This document shows positions 7,851-15,249 of a stretch of 48,839 nt of DNA, in pieces (positions within the stretch are counted from its first letter, which is position 1; each line of letters starts with the position of its first letter). Below the pieces are notes generated by a model, which was not told the origin of the DNA, did not search any database, and saw only the letters and a program-made list of their open reading frames with translations. The position numbers and the translations under genes were made by a program. Source of the DNA: a virus; IMG/VR virus record IMGVR_UViG_3300027833_000076, positions 1-48,839 of that record. The stretch is one strand, 5' to 3'.

Positions 7851-8186
7851 ATGAGTGATAATATAAAACATAAAACTATGAGTAAATTTGAAATTTGGTT
7901 AGACGAGGTAAACGAGAAAAGAAAACAACATTGGGATGATAACTATTCCTATAAACCTTACGAACCCCTCCATATCAAAAAAGGGCAAAAGTACATGAAG
8001 ATAATTGATGGTACTACCGTATGGGGATTCGTTTCTATGTGGGAAGGTGTGTTCAAAGGAACATTGGTTTGTAAAGGAGATTTACTAAAACCGGCAAGTT
8101 GGAGTACTCCCGCTAAACATAGTAGAGGAAACATTTTTGATGGAACTGATTGTTGGGAATTCTATGGACCTAAATATCTAAAATAA
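7851..8186 (+). CDS. Conserved phage hypothetical protein, 111 aa
   Basis: The C-terminal part, with GTTVWGFV, KGDLLKPASWSTPAKHSRGN and IFDGTD, matches a small protein I recall as widespread in T4-like cyanophages and pelagiphages. Its function is not known to me. The N-terminal 30 residues are charged and helical. It is the first gene after a strong class A promoter and starts almost at the expected transcription start, so early expression is likely. Confidence 0.8.
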   Translation: MSDNIKHKTMSKFEIWLDEVNEKRKQHWDDNYSYKPYEPLHIKKGQKYMKIIDGTTVWGFVSMWEGVFKGTLVCKGDLLKPASWSTPAKHSRGNIFDGTDCWEFYGPKYLK

Positions 8187-8187
8187 T

Positions 8188-8565
8188 ATGGAAGTATCAA
8201 ATACGATTAAATGGATGTATGTTTTAATGGCATCCTTTTTGTTTATCCTTGCACAAGGTGGTGCATGGTTACAACATAATTTACAATTTAAATATCCGAA
8301 GTTAGGACCTGAATGGTGGGGGTGGTATATTGCTGCGTTACCCATAACTTGGTTGTTTCTTAAATCAACACAACTTGGTGTTGAGGGATTCGGTAACTCA
8401 TTATGGGCTAATCGATTCTTGGGATTCTCCGTTGGTATGATTGTTTATGCAATTCTTACAAGTCATTTCTTTAATCAACCAATGACTTCAAAAGTATGGG
8501 TACAAGTTAGTTTATGTGTTATTATAATGTGTGTACAAGTTTTTTGGAAAGAACAAATTCAATAA
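8188..8565 (+). CDS. Four-helix membrane protein, 125 aa
   Basis: Four hydrophobic segments at about residues 9-27, 45-60, 77-95 and 100-118, linked by short loops; GPEWWGWYIAALPITW forms the second. Small four-helix proteins can be transporters or holin-like, but no family motif is visible here. It starts 2 bp after the upstream stop. Role unknown. Confidence 0.75.
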   Translation: MEVSNTIKWMYVLMASFLFILAQGGAWLQHNLQFKYPKLGPEWWGWYIAALPITWLFLKSTQLGVEGFGNSLWANRFLGFSVGMIVYAILTSHFFNQPMTSKVWVQVSLCVIIMCVQVFWKEQIQ

Positions 8566-8572
8566 AAGAAAT

Positions 8573-9409
8573 ATGATAATACATGGGTTAGGTGATGAAA
8601 GTACGTTGGGTTGGAAATATAGTCTAAATTCAAATATATCTAAACAATACAAAAGTTGGTTGGATTCTAAATTTAATCAGTTGTACCATGAAGATTCATA
8701 TCTACCATTAAAGAAAAACGTTTGGATTGAAAATTTATCAAATAAGTTAAAATGTGATTTTAATTTACTGGCTAAAGAAGGTAGTACTAATTTAGATATA
8801 TTTAATTCTTTTGTATCCAATCTTGATTCATTTAAAGAAGGAGATGTTGTTATAATAAATTGGACAAACAATTATAAATTTAACGTTTATACTGATACCA
8901 AAGTTCATTCCATTTCTAACGTTTACGATTATACTAGTGTAACGGAGTATATTAATCCATGGCAAGTGACCGGTGTGTATAAAAATAGAAATACTATTGG
9001 TTCGGTATATGAGGTTCATACATATGAAAAGGCAATAATAGAAATTTCTAATAAAAAAAATATTCAAGTATTCTTTTGGAGTATTGATAATTTAAATCAC
9101 CTAACATATGAAGATGATACGTTATTAAAACCAGAATACATATTAGGAAAATATTTAGTTAAACATAGAAAAGAATGTAACATAACTCCATTTGGAGATT
9201 ATTACAGTGAACTAGATAAACCTTTATTTTATTCTTCCATTAACTATGTAGATAGTTTAATGATTATGATGATGGCAGATTCAAATGGAGAGATAGAATC
9301 CAATAAACTTTTGGGAGTAAGGGGTCATGATGTATTATCACATCACTTCTTTTCTCATTTTGTTAAATATTTAAAAAACAAAATAGTAACCAAAAATTTA
9401 TTATTATGA
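8573..9409 (+). CDS. Divergent SGNH-like protein, 278 aa (paralogue 4)
   Basis: The start at 8573 (MIIHGLGDES) is preferred over the ATG at 8531, which would overlap the membrane-protein gene by 35 bp. Block I is GLGDESTLGW (Ser10), closer to classic GDS than in the other three copies. Block II-like is LAKEGSTNLDIF. Block III-like is VVIINWTNNYKFNVY. The block V-like site is RGHDVLSHH (His252), followed by a helix. It keeps the order and spacing of the family but little other identity by eye. Its stop overlaps the Smr gene (ATGA). Confidence 0.55.
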   Translation: MIIHGLGDESTLGWKYSLNSNISKQYKSWLDSKFNQLYHEDSYLPLKKNVWIENLSNKLKCDFNLLAKEGSTNLDIFNSFVSNLDSFKEGDVVIINWTNNYKFNVYTDTKVHSISNVYDYTSVTEYINPWQVTGVYKNRNTIGSVYEVHTYEKAIIEISNKKNIQVFFWSIDNLNHLTYEDDTLLKPEYILGKYLVKHRKECNITPFGDYYSELDKPLFYSSINYVDSLMIMMMADSNGEIESNKLLGVRGHDVLSHHFFSHFVKYLKNKIVTKNLLL

Positions 9410-9624
9410 ACCAAATAGATTTACATGGATTAACACATGATGTAGCAGTGGATAGAGCTGAAGATTTTGTATTAATGGAATCACATAACTCTATGTTTGA
9501 ATGTAGAGTAATAGTAGGTAATTCCTCTACAATGACAAACAAAGTTACTAAAATGTTAGATGGTCATGGATTTAGATATTATATTCCAAGTTGGAATGTA
9601 GGAGAAATAATAGTTTCAAATTAA
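9406..9624 (+). CDS. Smr (small MutS-related) domain protein, 72 aa
   Basis: The protein is essentially one Smr domain. It has the IDLHGLT motif near residues 4-10, the following helix (AVDRAEDFVL), and the strand plus Gly loop VIVGNSSTMTNKVTKML that corresponds to the GKG region. Smr domains bind or nick branched or mismatched nucleic acids, and some cleave RNA. Free-standing short Smr proteins occur in marine phages. The usual GKG loop reads GNS here, so nuclease activity is uncertain. Confidence 0.8.
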   Translation: MNQIDLHGLTHDVAVDRAEDFVLMESHNSMFECRVIVGNSSTMTNKVTKMLDGHGFRYYIPSWNVGEIIVSN

Positions 9625-9629
9625 TAAAA

Positions 9630-10226
9630 ATGATAAATAACCTATTCCCAACACCAGTATATTATAGTAGTATCGATGAGGAGATATTAAAAAGACTTCA
9701 AAAAGATATTACCGAATATGTAAAAAATAATGGTGATTTATTTAAGACAGCTGTTTGGAAATGTAATACAGAAACTAATATATTTTGTGAAGAGAAAAAA
9801 GCATTCTTTCCTGAATATCTAAAAGATACTATATTTAAACACACATCAGAATATCTTGTAGAATGTGGATTCAAACCGAGACCATTTTATGTTGAAGATT
9901 GTTGGATTACTCTTGGTGGTGATGGAGCATATCAGGAGTTACACGACCATTTAGGTGCAGGTAGTACATCAAATGGATTCTCATCGGTACTTTATATATC
10001 GATAGATAAAAACAAAGGTGGGGAGTTTGTTATACAATCACCAATTGATGTTTTAGCTAAATTACTTCCTGAATCAGAAAACGAATTACTTGCTCCACAA
10101 ATACATATTGAACCACAAGAAGGAATGCTGGTATCGTTCCCCGCTTGGTTAAAACATGGAAGTTTACAATATAAATCAACTGAGAAAAAAAGAATATCAA
10201 TAAGTTGGAATATAAATTTTAATTAA
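9630..10226 (+). CDS. 2-oxoglutarate/Fe(II)-dependent oxygenase, 198 aa
   Basis: The start at 9630 (MINNLFPTPVYYS) begins at the domain. The earlier ATG at 9591 would read through the Smr gene. The double-stranded beta-helix ligands are visible: His105 and His107 in QELHDHLGAGS, distal His176 in FPAWLKHGS, and 2OG-binding Arg188 in KKRISISWN. This is the pattern of the putative 2OG-Fe(II) oxygenase family frequent in marine T4-like phages, next to the PhyH enzyme at 20110. The hydroxylated substrate is unknown; protein, nucleotide and glycan substrates all occur in the superfamily. Confidence 0.85.
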   Translation: MINNLFPTPVYYSSIDEEILKRLQKDITEYVKNNGDLFKTAVWKCNTETNIFCEEKKAFFPEYLKDTIFKHTSEYLVECGFKPRPFYVEDCWITLGGDGAYQELHDHLGAGSTSNGFSSVLYISIDKNKGGEFVIQSPIDVLAKLLPESENELLAPQIHIEPQEGMLVSFPAWLKHGSLQYKSTEKKRISISWNINFN

Positions 10227-10231
10227 AAAAT

Positions 10232-10262
10232 TTGGATATATGAAAATAATTTCGTATATTTG
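10232..10262 (+). promoter_or_regulatory. Class A promoter
   Basis: TTG 10232-10234 followed by GATATA, 20 bp spacer, then CG and TATATTTG at 10255-10262, an exact TAnnTTTG box. It drives the gene at 10283, which also has an AAAGGA ribosome binding site 9 bp before its ATG. Confidence 0.85.
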
Positions 10263-10282
10263 TATAAATAAAGGAATATATT

Positions 10283-10870
10283 ATGGCAAATGAAATGGAA
10301 ACATATGTTAGCATTAAAAATGGTAATAAAGAAGTATCCAAAAAATTAGATGAATTATTTACCCCAACGGAAGGTGAATATAATTCGAGAACCATTGAAT
10401 TGATTAATCGTTTATATAATAAAGATTTTACTTGGGATATTAGTTTAAGTAAAGATGAAAATGAAGCAAATAAAAATACTTGGCCAGAATATAATTGGTT
10501 AGGGGATAATGTTGGGAGTAAATGGATTTATTCTGAATTTGATGGTGATGAAGATTTTTCATATATTCACCTTGTATTAACAACACCATGGTCAGTTCCA
10601 CAAGGATTTCTAAAAAAACTATCAGAGATATTAAGTGATATAAAAAAAGATTGTTATATAGTTGGAACATATGAAGATGAAGGATATGACCCAATGGGAG
10701 CTTTCATATATGCAAACGGATATGATGATATTGAAGATTTAGATGAAGAAATTGATGATGATAGAATATGGGAGGATGATTTTTATACGGAAGAATTAAG
10801 AGAAAAAACATCTAAACTACAATCAGATATTGAAGATGCATATTTACAATTTCTAAATGAAAAAGAATAA
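10283..10870 (+). CDS. YubB-like (ferredoxin-like fold, DUF1281-type) protein, 195 aa
   Basis: The middle segment NWLGDNVGSKWIY followed by HLVLTTPWSVPQGFLKKLSE resembles the conserved NWGTKW ... T-WSPP pattern of YubB/Api92 proteins found on plasmids and phages. Their exact function is not established. An acidic tail follows (DDIEDLDEEIDDDRIWEDD). It is the first gene of a promoter-led operon that continues into the cytidylyltransferase, which it overlaps by 14 bp. The match was made by eye. Confidence 0.6.
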   Translation: MANEMETYVSIKNGNKEVSKKLDELFTPTEGEYNSRTIELINRLYNKDFTWDISLSKDENEANKNTWPEYNWLGDNVGSKWIYSEFDGDEDFSYIHLVLTTPWSVPQGFLKKLSEILSDIKKDCYIVGTYEDEGYDPMGAFIYANGYDDIEDLDEEIDDDRIWEDDFYTEELREKTSKLQSDIEDAYLQFLNEKE

Positions 10871-11315
10871 ACTAGGATTTACAGCAGGTAACTTTGATTT
10901 ATTACATCCTGGTTACATTTATACTTTTGAAGAAGCAAAGAAACATTGTGATACGTTTATTGTATTCCTTCAGAAAGACCCATCTCTACATAGAAAATCT
11001 AAATATAAGCCAGTAATTCCATTGTATGAAAGATATAAAACTCTAATGGCTATAAAATATATTGATGCAGTTTATACTTATCAAACAGAAGAAGATTTAT
11101 TAGATTTAATTACTTATTGGAAACCTGATGTAAGAATATTAGGTGAAGATTATATTGGAAAATCATTTACTGGAGATTATTTACCAATTGAAGTTATTTA
11201 TACAACTCGTTCACATGAATGGTCAACAACAAAAGTAAAAGATTTAATTACAAAACAAACATTAAAACAAAATCCAAATATAAATGAGAAAACTGATATT
11301 CAAAATAGAGGATAA
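10857..11315 (+). CDS. TagD/RfaE-type cytidylyltransferase, 152 aa
   Basis: A nucleotidyltransferase fold. AGNFDLLHPGYIYTFEEAKK matches the HxGH region of glycerol-3-phosphate cytidylyltransferases, except that the last His is Tyr20 (HPGY). Conserved ERYKTL and IKYIDAVYTY follow, then ILGEDYIGK and the C-terminal STTKVKDLI. Such enzymes make CDP-glycerol or nucleotide-activated heptose for envelope glycans. Homologues are common in T4-like cyanophages. Losing the second catalytic His may lower or change activity. A second family member is at 33081. Confidence 0.8.
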   Translation: MKKNKLGFTAGNFDLLHPGYIYTFEEAKKHCDTFIVFLQKDPSLHRKSKYKPVIPLYERYKTLMAIKYIDAVYTYQTEEDLLDLITYWKPDVRILGEDYIGKSFTGDYLPIEVIYTTRSHEWSTTKVKDLITKQTLKQNPNINEKTDIQNRG

Positions 11316-11463
11316 CACCTCATCAAAACAAATAGAGTTCATAACAGATAGAACACCTGAATGGACAGAAGAACAATATACAAGAAATAGAGAACCACTA
11401 ACAATGGAATTAATTAGTAATGAAGCAACGAAAGAAACAAAAGCCGTATCAAGAGAAATTTGA
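11284..11463 (+). CDS. Small hypothetical protein, 59 aa
   Basis: The frame begins MRKLIFKIED and contains TPEWTEEQYTRNR, a phrase I associate with small proteins in other T4-like phages. It overlaps the cytidylyltransferase by 32 bp and the next gene by 44 bp. The coherent composition and the bridging position support it. Function unknown. Confidence 0.6.
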   Translation: MRKLIFKIEDNTSSKQIEFITDRTPEWTEEQYTRNREPLTMELISNEATKETKAVSREI

Positions 11464-11614
11464 TTCGGAAGATGGTATGAGTGTGGGTGAGTTATCTCAT
11501 CACATAGGAAAGAAGATGACCGAGAAGGTACAGAAATCTCAAAAAGATTTCAAACGAAAATCAAAACACAAAAAAAGGGATAACTATGATGATTGGTATC
11601 CTGATAATTATTAA
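11420..11614 (+). CDS. Basic hypothetical protein, 64 aa
   Basis: A Lys-rich protein (EKVQKSQKDFKRKSKHKKRD) ending in DDWYPDNY, possibly nucleic-acid binding from charge alone. The ATG at 11420 gives a 44 bp overlap with the upstream gene. An internal ATG at 11477 (MSVGELSHH), preceded by GGAAGATGG, would avoid most of it and is a fair alternative start. Confidence 0.6.
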   Translation: MKQRKKQKPYQEKFDSEDGMSVGELSHHIGKKMTEKVQKSQKDFKRKSKHKKRDNYDDWYPDNY

Positions 11615-11635
11615 ATTAATATATACTTATATATA

Positions 11636-11959
11636 ATGGAAACATTTATTATATTTTTACTAGGAATTATTCTAACACTATGTGTAGTTGGAGTTGTATG
11701 GTCGGTTAAATCAATATCATCTATGAGAAAAGAAACTCAAGAATCTTTAGATGAAATTGAAGATTATACTGCATCTATTGATGAGATAAGAGATTTAATT
11801 CAAAAGGCAGAACGAGTTATTGTAGAACTAGATGCAAAGCATGATAATATAAATGAAGGAATTTATATTAACCTAGATACACTTGATTCAAATCAAAAGC
11901 AGATAGTAGATAGACTTGAAGAACTTGAAGATTTAGAAGAAGAACAAGAACCACAATAA
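11636..11959 (+). CDS. Single-pass membrane protein with coiled coil, 107 aa
   Basis: One hydrophobic helix at residues 3-24, a short basic segment (RKETQ), then a long acidic heptad-like helix to the end (ELEDLEEEQEPQ). Genes at 12052 and 35560 share this plan. Such proteins can tether a complex to the inner membrane. TATACTTATA lies just upstream (11622). Role unknown. Confidence 0.7.
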   Translation: METFIIFLLGIILTLCVVGVVWSVKSISSMRKETQESLDEIEDYTASIDEIRDLIQKAERVIVELDAKHDNINEGIYINLDTLDSNQKQIVDRLEELEDLEEEQEPQ

Positions 11960-11964
11960 AAACT

Positions 11965-12036
11965 GGCCCGTTCGTCTATCGGCTAGGACGCCAGGTTTTC
12001 ATCCTGGTAAGAGGGGTTCGATTCCCCTACGGGCTA
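11965..12036 (+). tRNA. tRNA-Glu (anticodon UUC)
   Basis: The acceptor GGCCCGT pairs with ACGGGCT, the anticodon arm is CCAGG-TTTTCAT-CCTGG (anticodon TTC), and the T-arm is GGGG-TTCGATT-CCCC. 72 nt, no encoded CCA. By my recollection it is close to typical Bacteroidetes tRNA-Glu, which would suggest capture from the host. It starts 5 bp after the upstream stop. Confidence 0.95.
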
Positions 12037-12051
12037 CAAACATTAAAAATT

Positions 12052-12387
12052 ATGATTATATTAGCAATAGTACTTTTATCTATCTCATGTATCTTGTTAG
12101 CAAGAGGAGTATATAAATTACAAAAAAAAGTAAACGATTTACACAATGAAACCAACAGTAGAGTATCTGAATACTATATTGAACTATCCCAAAAACTCGG
12201 TAGGGATTATGATGAGATTCATGAATTAATCCGAGGTGTTGAAATAGAGATTAAATCAGATAATAAGAAAAAATTAGAAAAGTTAACGGAACAGATTATA
12301 AAAAAGATTCCAACAACTAACGAAGAACTATTAAAAGAAGTTCAACAGATGAGAGATGATTTCTTTGCATTAAGACAAAACTTTTAA
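12052..12387 (+). CDS. Single-pass membrane protein with coiled coil, 111 aa
   Basis: A hydrophobic helix at residues 2-18, ending in a Cys and Ala-Arg, is followed by about 90 residues of charged, heptad-like helix (KKLEKLTEQIIKKIP and later VQQMRDDFF). Same architecture as 11636. It sits between two tRNA genes and is probably co-transcribed with them. Function unknown. Confidence 0.7.
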   Translation: MIILAIVLLSISCILLARGVYKLQKKVNDLHNETNSRVSEYYIELSQKLGRDYDEIHELIRGVEIEIKSDNKKKLEKLTEQIIKKIPTTNEELLKEVQQMRDDFFALRQNF

Positions 12388-12394
12388 TATGATA

Positions 12395-12479
12395 GGAGAA
12401 ATGTCAGAGTGGTCGAATGTGCTTGACTTGAAATCAAGTGTACTGCAAGGTACCGGGGGTTCGAATCCCTCTTTCTCCG
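12395..12479 (+). tRNA. tRNA-Ser (anticodon UGA)
   Basis: The acceptor GGAGAAA pairs with TTTCTCC with discriminator G, as expected for serine. The anticodon arm is CTTGA-CTTGAAA-TCAAG (anticodon TGA). A long variable arm and a GGGGG-TTCGAAT-CCCTC T-arm are present. 85 nt. It reads UCA. A small GTGGT-ATA-ACCAC hairpin follows at 12484-12496 and may mark processing or termination. Confidence 0.95.
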
Positions 12480-12517
12480 CAATGGTGGTATAACCACTAA
12501 TTAATAATAATAAAAAC

Positions 12518-12988
12518 ATGAACAAATTAAAACAAAAGTTTGGTAAATACTTTCAATTCAAAAATACCACTAATGGAACAGATTACTTTCTAAGAGGATT
12601 AGCAACAGTACTATTTATTATTCCGATTGTAATCTTAATTGGAATAGGGGTTGCTCTAATCAAAACCAATGCAGTATTAGCAGGGTTGTTAGTTGGATTG
12701 GGTGCATTAGGTATCATACCAATGATTTGGTTTTCACTAGCAACAACTTACAAAAGAATCAATGCATTCTTTCCTAACAAAGCAGGGTGGTTACTTGCGT
12801 GTACATTCATATATGCTTTTGTATTAGAAGGATTCAATCCACAAAATGCAATCAATGTGTTAGATACACCAGCACCAACTTTACCCAATGGAGATTACAT
12901 TACTTACCTTGTATTGGCTCTACCTTATTGGGGATGGAGTTTATATTTACTATTTGGTAATTCTAAAATTAAAAAACATATTGGATAA
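12518..12988 (+). CDS. Multi-pass membrane protein, 156 aa
   Basis: Four hydrophobic segments at about 27-50, 52-75, 89-107 and 126-148, with a basic N-terminus and C-terminus (KIKKHIG). The layout loosely recalls DUF805-like small integral membrane proteins (YKRINAFFPNKAGWLL before the third helix), but I would not assign that family from this alone. It overlaps the next small membrane protein by TAATG. Role unknown. Confidence 0.75.
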   Translation: MNKLKQKFGKYFQFKNTTNGTDYFLRGLATVLFIIPIVILIGIGVALIKTNAVLAGLLVGLGALGIIPMIWFSLATTYKRINAFFPNKAGWLLACTFIYAFVLEGFNPQNAINVLDTPAPTLPNGDYITYLVLALPYWGWSLYLLFGNSKIKKHIG

Positions 12989-13161
12989 TGAATAATAAAA
13001 GTAAAGATATATTAAAAGGAACGATTGCTCTTTCTATTATCACTACACTAATTTGGAGTTTAAATTTAAACTTTGGAATAGTATCAGCAAATTGGTTTGA
13101 AGTTTTTGGTGCAGGTACGTTGATAATTATGATACTTGCTTCAATTTTTGTTCGTAAGTAA
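12988..13161 (+). CDS. Small two-helix membrane protein, 57 aa
   Basis: The frame starts MNNKSKDILK, with hydrophobic helices at about 11-27 and 40-54, ending FVRK. It is coupled to the upstream membrane protein by a TAATG overlap, which is the best support for this short gene. The pair may form one membrane complex. Confidence 0.65.
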   Translation: MNNKSKDILKGTIALSIITTLIWSLNLNFGIVSANWFEVFGAGTLIIMILASIFVRK

Positions 13162-13173
13162 TAACTTAATAAA

Positions 13174-13380
13174 ATGATATTTCCTTCCAATAAACGAAAG
13201 GCTAGATATATCAATGACCGATTATATATTATCCATGGGGTAATATCAATTGATAGAGTTAAGAATCCTACTCTGATTAAAGAATGGTTGGGAGTTGATA
13301 CTGCATTCAAAGTAAACAAAGAAGGAGCGTATTGGTTTTGTGAATTAGTAGAAGAACCTGAATGGGAAGATATAAATTAA
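13174..13380 (+). CDS. Hypothetical protein, 68 aa
   Basis: A soluble small protein with KRKARYINDRLYIIHGVISI, then a C-terminus rich in Glu and Trp (CELVEEPEWEDIN). No recognised family. It lies 13 bp upstream of the dCMP deaminase gene. Confidence 0.7.
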   Translation: MIFPSNKRKARYINDRLYIIHGVISIDRVKNPTLIKEWLGVDTAFKVNKEGAYWFCELVEEPEWEDIN

Positions 13381-13393
13381 ATACTTATATACT

Positions 13394-13852
13394 ATGAGAT
13401 GGGTAGAATACTTTAGAACATTGGCTCACACAGTCAAACTTAAATCCAAAGATGAAAACACACAGATTGGTGCAATTATCGTTGGTAACGATAAAGAAAT
13501 TGTATCTACTGGTTATAACTCATTCCCACGAGGATTGGATGATACTAAGAAATCAAGACAAGAAAGACCCGAAAAGTATTATTGGTTTGAGCATGGTGAA
13601 CGAAATGCAATATATAATGCAGCAAGAATAGGAGTATCAACTAAAGGTTGTACTATGTATCTATCTTGTGGAATTCCATGTGTAGATTGTGCAAGAGGAA
13701 TCATAAATTCAGGTATCACACGAATCTTTTGTGAACGAGGTGTTACTACTAAAGGTACACATTGGGAAGAAAACTACAACAGAAGTTGGGACATGCTAGA
13801 AGAAGCAGGAATAGATGTTCAATTTTATGATGATGAATATGGTGGGTTGTAA
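13394..13852 (+). CDS. dCMP (deoxycytidylate) deaminase, 152 aa
   Basis: A zinc-dependent cytidine/deoxycytidylate deaminase. EHGERNAIY supplies His67 and the proton-shuttle Glu69. SCGIPCVDC supplies Cys96 and Cys99, the other zinc ligands. The N-terminal KDENTQIGAIIV is typical of dCMP deaminases. It converts dCMP to dUMP, the substrate of the thymidylate synthase at 30267, and so feeds dTTP for the A+T-rich genome. The usual HAE is HGE here, a variant I have seen in marine phages. Length is normal for the family. Confidence 0.92.
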   Translation: MRWVEYFRTLAHTVKLKSKDENTQIGAIIVGNDKEIVSTGYNSFPRGLDDTKKSRQERPEKYYWFEHGERNAIYNAARIGVSTKGCTMYLSCGIPCVDCARGIINSGITRIFCERGVTTKGTHWEENYNRSWDMLEEAGIDVQFYDDEYGGL

Positions 13853-13882
13853 TACTTATTAGTACACCAACACATTTACATC

Positions 13883-14044
13883 ATGACTCAATCTAAATTC
13901 ACAGAAGGACTTTTATATGAATCCCATTCACTTGGTATATTTAATGAAGTATTTTCATTATCTAAACAATTGAGAGAAGAAGATAGAACACTAGATTTCG
14001 ATGGTTCTATTGAAAAGGCGTTTTACAAACTATCTACCAAGTAA
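13883..14044 (+). CDS. Small hypothetical protein, 53 aa
   Basis: The frame begins MTQSKFTEGLLYESHS and ends KAFYKLSTK. It looks helical and mildly acidic. It fills the space between the deaminase and a class B promoter, and an ATACTTATTA motif lies about 20 bp upstream. No recognised domain. Confidence 0.6.
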   Translation: MTQSKFTEGLLYESHSLGIFNEVFSLSKQLREEDRTLDFDGSIEKAFYKLSTK

Positions 14045-14054
14045 TTTATATCCT

Positions 14055-14064
14055 TATATTTATA
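14055..14064 (+). promoter_or_regulatory. Class B (candidate late) promoter motif
   Basis: TATATTTATA lies 16 bp before the ATG at 14081. Copies of TATATTTATA or a one-base variant also occur at 15217, 18892, 24445, 38885 and 41148, always 19-23 bp before a start and mostly before virion-type genes, with no TTG box 20 bp upstream. It is the reverse complement of T4's TATAAATA core extended by two bases. Inferred target of the gp55-like sigma factor. Confidence 0.6.
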
Positions 14065-14080
14065 GTAGAAGGATATATAA

Positions 14081-14857
14081 ATGGCACGTCAAAAAAATTC
14101 ATATAGAGAAACAATTAGGGAAACCAATCCGTTTGACCCTCCACAAGAAAATGTCAGACCAGCACCTCCCAAAACCCCAAACTTTGTAGGTGCAGTTGAG
14201 ATAACAAAACCATCTGGTAAGGTTACCTCAAACGGAGGTGGGAATTTCCCATCTAAATATCCTCAACTTTTAGCATCAATCGGTTCGGTTGTTAATGGTT
14301 TTTACAAAACCTTTACAGAAAAAGAATCATATGCAGCAGTGGATGTTAGTCATGTCATAACCAATAATAATGCAGTTGGTAATTTTTGTACATATCTAAT
14401 TGATGGTAGTAGTGATTCAATTTCGGGAGACACAAACTGGAGAAGTTTTACAATAAAACAAGAAATGATAGAAGCACTCAAAGTTGGAGACCCTCCAAGT
14501 GCTACACCAGAAGAACCAAGTAAGGAAACTGCTGAACCAGTAACCGTAGTTGCAGACCCTGCACCAAAAGCAAGTCCTCCAACAAATACTACTACTCCAA
14601 CAAATACTCCTACTCCAAGACCAAGAGGAATACGAGGAATGATTGGTAGAGGAAGAAGTTCCTCAACCTCAACTACACCTAGATATGCACCACAACGAGG
14701 TGGATTTGGTGGAAGTTCATCTGGTGGAGGTGGTTCAAGAAACAACACTATACTATCCGAAAACGGTCCACTTGGACGAGGTAACTACGAATTTGAAATT
14801 AGAAATCAAGGTTCTGATAATTATATTTTTAGAAATAATAACTGGAATAGATTATAA
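14081..14857 (+). CDS. Presumed virion protein with Pro/Thr- and Gly/Ser-rich linkers, 258 aa
   Basis: The N-terminal 130 residues look globular. Low-complexity linkers follow: PSATPEEPSKETAEP, then PTNTTTPTNTPTPRPRG, then GGFGGSSSGGGGS. The C-terminal 35 residues look globular again. Such linkers are common in phage tail or fibre-associated proteins. It follows a class B motif and precedes a 570 aa presumed structural protein, both consistent with late expression. No specific family recognised. Confidence 0.6.
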   Translation: MARQKNSYRETIRETNPFDPPQENVRPAPPKTPNFVGAVEITKPSGKVTSNGGGNFPSKYPQLLASIGSVVNGFYKTFTEKESYAAVDVSHVITNNNAVGNFCTYLIDGSSDSISGDTNWRSFTIKQEMIEALKVGDPPSATPEEPSKETAEPVTVVADPAPKASPPTNTTTPTNTPTPRPRGIRGMIGRGRSSSTSTTPRYAPQRGGFGGSSSGGGGSRNNTILSENGPLGRGNYEFEIRNQGSDNYIFRNNNWNRL

Positions 14858-15216
14858 TGAATACACAATTACTAAATACAGTTGATTGGAGAAAGTATCT
14901 AATAGAAGATGATGATAATCCACGAATAAAAAGATTTCTTGAATCGAGAGGAACTTCGATATTTACAGAACTAACTAGAGGAATTAATTCTGCTAATAAA
15001 AATGGTAGAAATAAAATAGTTGTAGTTGTTCATCCAAATGCAGGAAATGCTATATTAATAAAAGAATCTGAATTTATGGAAGTATATGATATAGCTATAA
15101 AGTATTTTGAAAAAAACGAAAACTATGAAGGGTGTAGTGAAGTATCAAAATACAAAAGTAATTTTATCAAAAGAAATTCAAAAAAAAGATTACAGAATCA
15201 CAAAAACTTACTTTAG
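14857..15216 (+). CDS. Hypothetical protein, 119 aa
   Basis: It begins at a TAATG overlap with the upstream virion-type gene. A central strand-rich part (KIVVVVHPNAGNAILIKESEF) is followed by a helix and a CSEVSKYK segment, resembling small conserved proteins seen beside structural genes in T4-like marine phages. The C-terminus is basic. Role unknown; late expression likely from its position. Confidence 0.65.
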   Translation: MNTQLLNTVDWRKYLIEDDDNPRIKRFLESRGTSIFTELTRGINSANKNGRNKIVVVVHPNAGNAILIKESEFMEVYDIAIKYFEKNENYEGCSEVSKYKSNFIKRNSKKRLQNHKNLL

Positions 15217-15226
15217 TATATTTATA
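15217..15226 (+). promoter_or_regulatory. Class B (candidate late) promoter motif
   Basis: TATATTTATA ends 23 bp before the ATG at 15250 and overlaps the upstream stop codon. It is followed by GTAAAGATAAACAGG, of which AAGATAAACAG recurs after the copy at 41148. Together with the downstream 570 aa virion-type gene this supports a late promoter. Confidence 0.6.
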
Positions 15227-15249
15227 GTAAAGATAAACAGGACAACACC

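Noticed and set aside
14350-14748. 132-codon minus-strand frame, Pro/Gly/Val-rich
   Set aside because: Antisense to the low-complexity region of the 14081 virion-type gene. All supported genes in the window are on the + strand.
14643-14885. 80-codon + frame inside the 14081 gene
   Set aside because: A frame shadow of the Gly/Arg-rich linker; it has no start signal and extends past the real gene into the next one.
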